This document shows positions 1 through 6,214 of a DNA stretch of 21,426 nt, piece by piece. The notes under the pieces are model-generated. The model worked only from the letters and a program-made list of their open reading frames with translations. It was not told where the DNA came from and ran no database searches. Origin of the DNA: JBBRWV01 sp038248985 (GTDB taxonomy: Bacteria; Planctomycetota; Phycisphaerae; WQYP01); NCBI GenBank assembly GCA_038248985.1, contig JBBRWV010000059.1, positions 1 to 21,426 of the forward strand, in the 5' to 3' direction. A program made the position numbers and the translations under genes. Numbering within the stretch: position 1 is the first letter of the stretch; every line of letters begins with the position of its first letter.

Positions 1-107
1 GCATCTACGAGACGCGACGCACCGTGGCCGACGACTTCAAGGCCACGATGCGACTGCGCTTCGACGACCTGCTACCCAAGTGGAACTATGTGGCCGTGCC
101 CCAGTAA
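1..107 (+). CDS. C-terminal end of an unidentified protein (5' truncated)
   Basis: An open frame enters from the left edge (codons starting at position 3) and ends at TAA 105-107. It gives 34 residues ending in WNYVAVPQ, with several Arg and Asp residues (TRRTVADDF, MRLRFDDLL). Too little is present to assign a family. It reads towards the convergent AsmA-like gene, 57 bp away. The gap 108-164 shows no clear terminator hairpin. A TTGACA at 112-117 has no matching -10 hexamer. Confidence 0.5.
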   Translation, partial: IYETRRTVADDFKATMRLRFDDLLPKWNYVAVPQ

Positions 108-164
108 ATCATTGACAGTTGTTGATGCGCCGGTCCTAAGGGGGGTATGAAGCAGGGGTGAAGG

Positions 165-3100
165 CTATTTGCCTTCCTTCTTTTTGGGGAGGAGGGCTTG
201 GAGGGTTTTGGTGACGGCGCTGAGGGGGACGGGCATCACTTTGGGGTCGTCGAGGTTGCCGGTGACGGAAAGTTGCAGGAGTTGATTACGCGTGGCCTTG
301 ATCAGTTCGGAGAGGAACGGCAGGTGAAACTCCTTGGGGGTTTCGGTCACGAAGGTGAAGGCGAGTGATTTGTCCTGAAGAGAGAGCGTGCCCATGCCGG
401 CGAGGTTGATGCCGTCGGACTCGAGCAGAATATGTTCGAAGGTGATTTTGTCGTCGCGGAGGTAGTAGTTCATCGAGGCGCGGTTAAAGGCACCGGAGAC
501 GGGGAGGCGGAGGGTGGCGATTTGCATGAGGCCGAGGGAGAGGGGGACATCGTAGATGGTGCCGTCTTTGACGATGAGTTGTCCGCGGCCGGTGCGGTCG
601 GGTTTGTCGCCGAAGGCTTCCTGGATGGCGAGTTGGGCGGTGACCTTGGCGGTGCCGATGCGTTTTTTGTCTTCGTCGGTGGCGGCGGCGGTGAGGAGCA
701 GGCTGGTGAGGGGTGCGTCGGCGAGGGTGAGCTTGGCTTCGTAGCGGGGGGTTTTGTCGAGCCAGAGATTGAAGGTGCCTTCGAGGGAGCCATCGGCCAC
801 GGTGCCGGCGATTTTGGTGAGGGCGATGGATTTCAAGGCGGAGTTGGAGGCGAGTGTGGCGGAGAAGGTGTCGATGTTGCGTTGCGAGACGGAGAGTTTG
901 GTGCCGGTGAGCGGGCCTTCAAAATCCAGGGTGCCGGCGAGCGACAGAGCGCCTTTGCCCTGGAGGGTCAGTTCGTCGGCGGCGAAGGCCCAGGTGCCGG
1001 TGGTGGCGAATTTTTCGATGCGCAGGGCCCCGGCGAAATCCCAGGGCTGATCGGCGGCGGTGCGGTCGAGGCGTTCGATATCGAGGGAAATCTTGGCGTC
1101 GGCTTTTTGATTCTTGAGGAAGGCGGCAGCGCCTTCGGGGAGGACGGCGAGCCACTTGGTGGGCAAGGCGGTGGAGGTGAGGGTACCGGCGGCGTTGAGT
1201 TTACCGGTGGAAGGGACGTAAGTGCCGCGCCACGCGAGGGCGAGGGGCTTGGAAAGAGCGGTCATCTGGTGCATGTCGATGCGGTCGGGCTTGAGGGCGA
1301 TGGTACCGGTGAGATCGGTCAAAGCGTCGGGCCAATCAGGGTGAGCCAGCGTAATGGCTTGCGGATGCAGCAGCGCGGAATAGGTGCTCACGCGGAAGGT
1401 TTTCCGGGCCAACGACAGTTCCAGATGGGCGGTCAGATCGGCATCGAACTTGCCGGTGGGCTGATATTTTTTCCAGACCGCCTTGGCGTCTTCAGGCAAG
1501 AGGACCGGCGGCAGGGGGGTAAGCGGATAGCTGGTGGCGGTCGCATTCAACTCGGCGGTGGCCTGCTGCGTAACGCGATCGATCGTCCCGGTGGCGGAGA
1601 AGGTGAGGTGCTCATCGGTTTCAGCGGTGAAATGGCGGACGGTGAGTTTGTCAGCCGTGAGATCGGCGGTCATTTGCAGTTTGTGAAGTTCGATTCCGCC
1701 GGCCGTTTTCAGATCGACATTTTTGAGAGCCACCACACCGGTGACGAGGGCGTTGTGCTGCTCATTTTCCACGCTCTTGCCCTGGAAACTAAAGCGTCCA
1801 CGGAGATCAGCCTCGCGGGTCAGCGAATCAAACGAATCGGGCAGGCCGTTGAGCAGGGCTGCATCGATCGGCAGATCGGCCTCGAGCGACAAGTCATGCA
1901 TCCAGGATCCATCGGTGCGCGCCGCTTCGTAATTCAGCGCCCCGTTGATCAGCAGCACGCCGGATTGATCCTGGCCGGTGACGAGGCGCAGGTTTTCCAG
2001 GGTGGCCTGCGTGCCTTCGAGGGCCAGCCGGCCGGTGGCGTGGTACACGCGATAGGGCAGGGCGTCGTAGGTGCCCTGGGCGTCGAGGATGTCGACCTTG
2101 ACACTGACGGAGACAGGATCGTGCAGCAGTTTGGCGCGTTGCACACGGCAGACGAGATTGCCGCGCACCACGGAATCGAAGCGGTGGAAGACCCGGTGGA
2201 GTTTTTCGGGCAGGCAGGCGCGGATGCGGTCATCGAAGACGACATTTTCGCCGGCGACGCTGACATCGACGGTGAGGTTGTCGTGAGTGATGCCCGCGCT
2301 GCCGGAGACGCGCAGGGGCATTTCATCGGCCATGCCGGTCATTTTGGGAAAGTAGACGAAGTCGTGATCGAAGGTAATCAGGCCGCGGACCTGGGTGAGG
2401 GGAAAGGGAAAATGGGAATAGCGAATTTTGCCGTCGAGGACATCGATGCGGCCATCGACGAAGATGCGGCCGTTCCAACTGAGGCGTTTGAGATTTACGG
2501 AGGCATCCATACGGCCGTGGGGTTGGAGGCGTTGGATGGTTTCCTGCACTTCGGGAATGGCCAGGAAGATCGGGGGATAGTCACTGCCGAGGAAGGCTTT
2601 GGGCAGGGTGACGGAAAAGTCGAAGGGGGACTCGGCGGCGAAGCCGCGATATTCGCCTTCGGCCAGGAAATCAAAACCGAGGACGCGGCCCTTGAGACCG
2701 GCGACGCGGACGAAGGGCCGGGTGATGCCGAAGGTGAGAGTGCCGCGGAGGCTGCTGAAATTGAGCGTGTGGGTGGTGCCATCGCCCGGGGGTTGGACGT
2801 CGTAGACCATCGAGACGCGGTCGAGATCGGCGGCGAGGGTCAGGCCGTCGTCCTGATCGTAGTTCATGCGGAACTGGGCGAGCGAGCCGCGAAGTTTGTG
2901 TTCATCCCACCAGGAGCGTATCAAACGCGGCATGGAGCGGCGCAGGTTATCGGAGAGGGCGATGTTGGTGGTGACGGCCGAGAAGCGATTGGAGCTGACA
3001 TCCCAATTGCCGGAGACGGAGGCAGCGGCCCCCCCGGCGGCGGGAGAAGCGACCATGAGCGGCGAGATCACGAGAGGGTCGTCGAGGCCGGTGGGAGCGG

Positions 3101-3734
3101 TCGTGGGGATTTCATCGGCGCGCTGGGTGACTTGGAAGCGATACATGGTGGAGACAGCGATATCGGGGGCGAGCTGGCCGTCGACGGTGGCATGGCCGGT
3201 GTCGGTGAAGGTGCCGTGATCGTATTCGGCCCAGGAGACGCGGGCCTCGCGCAAGACGATGACGGGCAGGAAGATTCCGCGTGGTGCGGCCGCGGCGCCG
3301 GGCGCGCCGGAGGGACCGGAGCCGCCGGACTCGCCGCTGCCGGCGCGCAGCCGTTCGTAATTCCAGCGGCCGGTGACGCGGTCTTCGATCAGGAACAGTT
3401 TGGGGCGGATGGCGGTCAACTGGGTGGCGCGAAGTTGGCCGGAGAGGAGGGAGAGCCAGTCGAAGCGGGCTTCGATCTGGTCGGCTTCGAGGAGGGGGAG
3501 GCTTTCCGGTCCTTTCGCAGTGCGCAATTCGACGGAGGTAAGCAGGAGCGTGCCGGAGAAGGAGAGGCGTGCGGAGCCGACGGTGACGGGGCCGCCGAGG
3601 ACGTCGGAGAGGAGGGCGGCGCTCATGCGGGAGATGCGTTTTGGATTGGTGATGTACCAGCCGCCCCAGATGAGCAACATCAGTAAGAGCAGGGCCACGA
3701 GGGAGGCGTAGCGGCGGAAGGGGCTGATGAACAT
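165..3734 (-). CDS. AsmA-like membrane-anchored protein (about 1189 aa)
   Basis: This very long protein has one N-terminal membrane segment (about residues 10-27, SLVALLLLMLLIWGGWY after the basic FRR). A long soluble part of beta-rich, alternating hydrophobic segments follows. The last 150 residues match AsmA-like C-terminal regions: GRGQLIVKDGTIYDVPLSLG near residue 1045, then a segment resembling LLESDGINLAGMGTLSLQDK, then TGNLDDPKVMP. Known relatives (AsmA/TamB/YhdP type) span the periplasm and are linked to phospholipid transport and outer-membrane homeostasis; that role here is by family only. I start at ATG 3734 because the membrane anchor then sits at the N-terminus. An in-frame ATG at 3827 would add 31 residues (MRRSLADFARG...) before it. 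Neither start has a clear Shine-Dalgarno sequence. The Gly/Ser/Pro-rich stretch near residues 135-150 is probably a flexible linker. A gene-length open frame on the opposite strand is a composition artefact. Confidence 0.85.
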   Translation of the reverse strand: MFISPFRRYASLVALLLLMLLIWGGWYITNPKRISRMSAALLSDVLGGPVTVGSARLSFSGTLLLTSVELRTAKGPESLPLLEADQIEARFDWLSLLSGQLRATQLTAIRPKLFLIEDRVTGRWNYERLRAGSGESGGSGPSGAPGAAAAPRGIFLPVIVLREARVSWAEYDHGTFTDTGHATVDGQLAPDIAVSTMYRFQVTQRADEIPTTAPTGLDDPLVISPLMVASPAAGGAAASVSGNWDVSSNRFSAVTTNIALSDNLRRSMPRLIRSWWDEHKLRGSLAQFRMNYDQDDGLTLAADLDRVSMVYDVQPPGDGTTHTLNFSSLRGTLTFGITRPFVRVAGLKGRVLGFDFLAEGEYRGFAAESPFDFSVTLPKAFLGSDYPPIFLAIPEVQETIQRLQPHGRMDASVNLKRLSWNGRIFVDGRIDVLDGKIRYSHFPFPLTQVRGLITFDHDFVYFPKMTGMADEMPLRVSGSAGITHDNLTVDVSVAGENVVFDDRIRACLPEKLHRVFHRFDSVVRGNLVCRVQRAKLLHDPVSVSVKVDILDAQGTYDALPYRVYHATGRLALEGTQATLENLRLVTGQDQSGVLLINGALNYEAARTDGSWMHDLSLEADLPIDAALLNGLPDSFDSLTREADLRGRFSFQGKSVENEQHNALVTGVVALKNVDLKTAGGIELHKLQMTADLTADKLTVRHFTAETDEHLTFSATGTIDRVTQQATAELNATATSYPLTPLPPVLLPEDAKAVWKKYQPTGKFDADLTAHLELSLARKTFRVSTYSALLHPQAITLAHPDWPDALTDLTGTIALKPDRIDMHQMTALSKPLALAWRGTYVPSTGKLNAAGTLTSTALPTKWLAVLPEGAAAFLKNQKADAKISLDIERLDRTAADQPWDFAGALRIEKFATTGTWAFAADELTLQGKGALSLAGTLDFEGPLTGTKLSVSQRNIDTFSATLASNSALKSIALTKIAGTVADGSLEGTFNLWLDKTPRYEAKLTLADAPLTSLLLTAAATDEDKKRIGTAKVTAQLAIQEAFGDKPDRTGRGQLIVKDGTIYDVPLSLGLMQIATLRLPVSGAFNRASMNYYLRDDKITFEHILLESDGINLAGMGTLSLQDKSLAFTFVTETPKEFHLPFLSELIKATRNQLLQLSVTGNLDDPKVMPVPLSAVTKTLQALLPKKKEGK

Positions 3735-4025
3735 GGCGGCGGGTGAACGATGGGCGGCGCCGATTGAACGGCTTTTCCACCAATGTGCCGGGTTGCCGCG
3801 GGCGAAGTCAGCCAAGGAACGCCTCATCAGGGGAGAGGGGACGCGCGGGAGTTTCGTGACAGTTCACTCCAGCATTGGACAGCGCAGCACGGTCAGGGTT
3901 GGCCACCAATGCTTATGGGATAGCGTAACATCCAGCAGGGCATAATTCATGCCGCCGCGGGCTGGGGATGCGGGCGGCGGGGCCGCGGTCGGGTGGGGCA
4001 GTGGCACGTCGCCCCCTGCTTGCTC

Positions 4026-4031
4026 TATACT
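4026..4031 (+). promoter_or_regulatory. TATACT -10-like hexamer abutting nnrD start
   Basis: TATACT ends 7 nt (CCCCGCC) before the ATG at 4039. No Shine-Dalgarno sequence lies between. With the usual 6-8 nt from a -10 box to the transcription start, the transcript would begin at or next to the ATG. The upstream -35 region is weak. Confidence 0.5.
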
Positions 4032-4038
4032 CCCCGCC

Positions 4039-5085
4039 ATGCAAACGATTCCTCTCCCCGCGTATTCCCCCCGCAAAGCAGACACCCACAAAGGCGACTA
4101 CGGGAAAATTCTCGTCATCGCAGGATGTGAAACCATGATCGGCGCGCCGGCGCTGACGGCGCTTGGCGCCTTGCGCGCCGGGGCCGGCCTCGTGCGAATC
4201 GCGATGCCCAAGGAAATCATTCCGCATGTGCTGACGCTCTGCCCGAGCGCCACAGCGTTTGCGTGGTCGGCGACGAAGATCAAGGATCTGCTGGAGTTTG
4301 CGGATCAACATGATGTATTGGCGGTGGGGCCGGGGCTGGGGACGTCGCCCGCGGTGAAGCGCTTGGTGCTGGAACTGATTGAGCGGCACAGCGGGCCGAT
4401 TGTGTTTGATGCGGATGCGTTGAATGTTCTGGCGATGCTGGAGACTTCGGAGTGGCCGAAGCGGCGAGACTGGGGCAACATCGTGTTGACGCCACACCCG
4501 GTGGAGTACATGCGACTGGTCGGGGCGGTGATGAAAAGGGGAGCGAACGTGGCCTTCACGCATGAGAATGAGACGAAGAAAAACGAGGAAGCGGCGACTG
4601 CGGCTTCGACAAAAAAAGTGCGCTCGCTGGTGGATGACGATGCGCCGAGCACGGCGGACGGCATGGTTTTGGATATGCCGGAAGTGGCTGAGGAAAACGC
4701 CACGCCGACCGAGACGCCGGCACCGGCAGCGCCGGCGGAGCCTGATCGGACACCGCTGGCGGAGTTGCTGGCGCGGGCGACGGGGACGGTGGTGGTGCTG
4801 AAGGGGCATCGCACGGTGATCTGCGACGGGCTGCGTTATGCGATCAACACGACGGGGAATCCCGCGATGGCGACGGCGGGGAGCGGGGATGTGCTGACGG
4901 GGATCATTGCGTCACTGATCGGGCAGCGGTTTAGCGCGGCGGATGCAGCGGTGCTGGGGGTGCAGGTGCATGGGCGCGCGGGGGACTTGGCGCGGGAGAA
5001 GATTTGTGGCGGGACGGGCGCGGGGTTGTTGGCGAGCGATATTGCGCATGCGGTGCCGCAGGCGTTGGGGGAGTTGGTTAAGTAG
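4039..5085 (+). CDS. nnrD: ADP-dependent (S)-NAD(P)H-hydrate dehydratase with an internal linker insertion
   Basis: NnrD-type enzymes (YjeF C-terminal domain, ribokinase-like fold) convert damaged NAD(P)H hydrates back to NAD(P)H using ADP. Family motifs appear in order: KGDYGKILVIAG (18-29), AGAGLVRIAMP (47-57), VGPGLGTSP (96-104), IVFDADALNVL (121-131), TPHPVEY (151-157), VLKGHRTVI (253-261) and GNPAMATAGSGDVLTG (273-288), which holds the nucleotide-binding and catalytic Asp region. The product is 348 aa; stand-alone members are about 280. The excess is an Ala/Pro/Glu/Thr-rich stretch at about 169-238. The epimerase (YjeF N-terminal) domain is absent. Translation could extend in frame to ATG 3949, but conservation starts after MQTIPLPAY, and the TATACT box lies directly before ATG 4039. 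The 5' half of the preceding gap (3828-4038) shows no gene. Confidence 0.9.
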   Translation: MQTIPLPAYSPRKADTHKGDYGKILVIAGCETMIGAPALTALGALRAGAGLVRIAMPKEIIPHVLTLCPSATAFAWSATKIKDLLEFADQHDVLAVGPGLGTSPAVKRLVLELIERHSGPIVFDADALNVLAMLETSEWPKRRDWGNIVLTPHPVEYMRLVGAVMKRGANVAFTHENETKKNEEAATAASTKKVRSLVDDDAPSTADGMVLDMPEVAEENATPTETPAPAAPAEPDRTPLAELLARATGTVVVLKGHRTVICDGLRYAINTTGNPAMATAGSGDVLTGIIASLIGQRFSAADAAVLGVQVHGRAGDLAREKICGGTGAGLLASDIAHAVPQALGELVK

Positions 5086-5239
5086 TTGAGTGGTTCATTG
5101 GGACTTCGTGCAGGGTTTTCGGGATGATTCACGTTTTGCAAGCGGTGGTGGGCGAGCGTGAAGAGTGGCAAAGGGCAGAAAACGGGGAAAAGGATTGAGG
5201 AAATCGGCGGGGAAATACTCGGCCAATTTCGAGCAATTT

Positions 5240-5345
5240 TTTATCCGGTAACTTTGATGACGACGATCGTGGTGTCGTCGGTGCGGCGGTTGAGGCCGAC
5301 GAAGCGGCGGGTTTCCCAGAGCATTTGGCGGCAGACTTGTTCGGC
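5240..5345 (-). repeat. Direct repeat copy 1: detached 3' end of the phosphatase gene
   Basis: These 106 bp are identical to 6109-6214. Read on the minus strand they hold the last 34 codons of the SpoIIE-type phosphatase (AEQVCRQMLW ... IVVIKVTG), its TAA, and one extra base. Identity stops one base past the stop codon on one side and at the Ala codon on the other. This copy is not attached to the rest of the phosphatase, so it is a gene-end remnant. It lies 10 bp downstream of the stop of the BolA-like gene. Confidence 0.95.
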
Positions 5346-5355
5346 CGATTTGCGC

Positions 5356-5613
5356 TTACTTTTCGGACGCGACGAGGTCTGCTGGAGCGAACGTAAGGAT
5401 GAGCGATATGTCCAATACAGCGTCGCGTGGCAGAATACCGTCAACGATTTCCCAAGCCTTGTCCTGGCGTTGGAGGGGGGTAAGCTTATTGAATTTTTTG
5501 GAAACAATGGCGAACCGATAGCGGCCGGGCTTATCGACAAGCTCGAATTCCGCCTCACCACCGAATTTCTGCTGGAGGGCGTCGGCGAGGGATTTCGCTT
5601 GCTTCTTCGTCAT
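5356..5613 (-). CDS. Small BolA-fold-like protein, second gene of the cassette
   Basis: This 85-aa protein resembles BolA/IbaG proteins: a short N-terminal helix (KKQAKSLADALQQKF), a strand pair around RYRFAIVSKKFN (31-42), a helix beginning LTPLQRQDKAWEIVDGIL (44-61), and a last strand VLDISLILTFAPADL (66-80). BolA proteins have a similar layout: F-x-V-x-S-x-x-F, a basic helix, then HALSI...YTPAEW. The His of that last motif, an iron-sulfur ligand with monothiol glutaredoxins, is not seen; VLDIS stands in its place. An ordinary BolA role is therefore doubtful. Translation starts at ATG 5613, which overlaps the upstream stop as ATGA, with a strong Shine-Dalgarno sequence 7 nt before it. Together with the HEPN-like gene it could be an antitoxin or RNA-binding partner, but that is inference. 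The family call is by eye. Confidence 0.7.
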   Translation of the reverse strand: MTKKQAKSLADALQQKFGGEAEFELVDKPGRYRFAIVSKKFNKLTPLQRQDKAWEIVDGILPRDAVLDISLILTFAPADLVASEK

Positions 5614-6086
5614 TTTAGAACCTCCTTTATTTTACGGACACGGTCCAAAAGTGCAGCGGCGTCCGCCATCAGCATTGTACGCGAGGAATACCGTGCGTGA
5701 ATGGTCCATGTCGCGCAGATTTTCCTGAGTTCACCGAGATAATCATACCCATCACGCTCGCCCTTTTTCCTCAGGCTGGCTTGTAAGTCATTCATTTTAT
5801 CGAGCATCTCCTGGAGGTCATGTGCCCGCCAAATGAGGCTCCAGATCCTACTATCTTCCGTTTTGAGTTTTTGCGGATGGGTGCGGGCGACAGAGGAAAA
5901 GAGTTCCACCAGTTTTGCCTTTAAGAGGATCTCGATGACGAAACCGGCGAGATAGGCGACACCGTTGGCCCGGGAATTCCTGCCTGTATCGCAAAGAGCG
6001 GACGCATCGTCAAATCGGCGTTCAGCTACCGTTCTCATGGCTGATGGAGCCAGCGTTGCCTGCTTCTCGAAGATGCTTTTCGCCAT
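5610..6086 (-). CDS. HEPN-like protein, first gene of the cassette
   Basis: This 158-aa, all-helical-looking protein resembles HEPN domains. ANGVAYLAGFVIEILLKAKL (40-59) matches the YLAGYAxExLLKA helix of the superfamily. RAHDLQEML (87-95) matches the HDLxxL segment. WTIHARYSSR (127-136) matches the late RY segment, before a final helix ADAAALLDRVRKIKEVL. HEPN proteins are often RNases in toxin-antitoxin and phage-defence systems. The usual catalytic R-x4-6-H is not obvious here, as the nearest Arg-to-His spacing before HARYS is longer, so nuclease activity is unproven. The start at ATG 6086 is 23 bp after the phosphatase stop, so the pair probably rides on phosphatase transcription. A weak AGG lies upstream. 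The stop overlaps the next start by 4 bp (ATGA). No close named family is recognised. Confidence 0.75.
   Translation of the reverse strand: MAKSIFEKQATLAPSAMRTVAERRFDDASALCDTGRNSRANGVAYLAGFVIEILLKAKLVELFSSVARTHPQKLKTEDSRIWSLIWRAHDLQEMLDKMNDLQASLRKKGERDGYDYLGELRKICATWTIHARYSSRTMLMADAAALLDRVRKIKEVLK
5621..5628 (-). promoter_or_regulatory. Strong Shine-Dalgarno for the BolA-like gene, inside the HEPN-like gene
   Basis: On the minus strand AAAGGAGG lies 7 nt before ATG 5613, within the last codons of the HEPN-like gene (KIKEVLK). With the ATGA overlap this indicates translational coupling, with a strong site favouring the second protein. It fixes the start of the 85-aa gene. Confidence 0.85.
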
Positions 6087-6108
6087 TCACGACCTGCCGA
6101 AAGGACAA

Positions 6109-6214
6109 TTTATCCGGTAACTTTGATGACGACGATCGTGGTGTCGTCGGTGCGGCGGTTGAGGCCGACGAAGCGGCGGGTTTCCCAGAGCATTTGGCGG
6201 CAGACTTGTTCGGC
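6109..6214 (-). repeat. Direct repeat copy 2: 3' end of the intact phosphatase gene
   Basis: Identical over 106 bp to 5240-5345. This copy forms the true C-terminus of the phosphatase, including RRTDDTTIVVI, whose Asp residues belong to the PP2C metal site. A junction anywhere inside the repeat would therefore leave an active enzyme. Confidence 0.95.

Larger units (their letters stand above)
5240..6108 (-). other. Candidate inserted cassette (869-bp unit) at the 3' end of the phosphatase gene
   Basis: One copy of the 106-bp repeat plus the two small genes makes an 869-bp unit. It lies between the intact phosphatase stop (6110) and the sequence that would otherwise follow that stop. The layout is: phosphatase with complete 3' end, HEPN-like gene, BolA-like gene, detached copy of the phosphatase 3' end. 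This is the pattern left when an element integrates at a gene's 3' end and carries a replacement end. There is no integrase, transposase or terminal inverted repeat. Sampled 60-base lines in the cassette are about 47-52% GC, against 53-75% in lines sampled in nearby genes. Alternatives are RecA-type recombination with foreign DNA, remains of a larger element, or an assembly artefact. Confidence 0.6.

Noticed and set aside
112..140. TTGACA after the partial left-edge gene as a promoter
   Set aside because: No -10 match at 16-18 nt, and the only downstream gene is on the opposite strand.
432..3686. A 1084-codon open frame on the plus strand opposite the AsmA-like gene
   Set aside because: Its product is an almost pure Gly/Glu/Asp/Ala composition without domain motifs. 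It arises from codon bias of the true minus-strand gene, which has a membrane anchor and family motifs.
4002..4025. Possible sigma-54 promoter (TGGCAC followed by TTGC) before nnrD
   Set aside because: The spacing between the two elements is about 12 nt, not the 5 nt needed for sigma-54.
5241..5561. A 106-codon minus-strand frame that ends with the duplicated phosphatase tail
   Set aside because: Its N-terminal part is an alternative frame of the BolA-like gene. Only the tail is phosphatase-derived, so it is not a real fusion gene.
5158..5700. A 180-codon plus-strand open frame covering copy 1 of the repeat and the cassette
   Set aside because: It is antisense to the BolA-like and HEPN-like genes, whose overlap, ribosome binding site and fold similarity are convincing.
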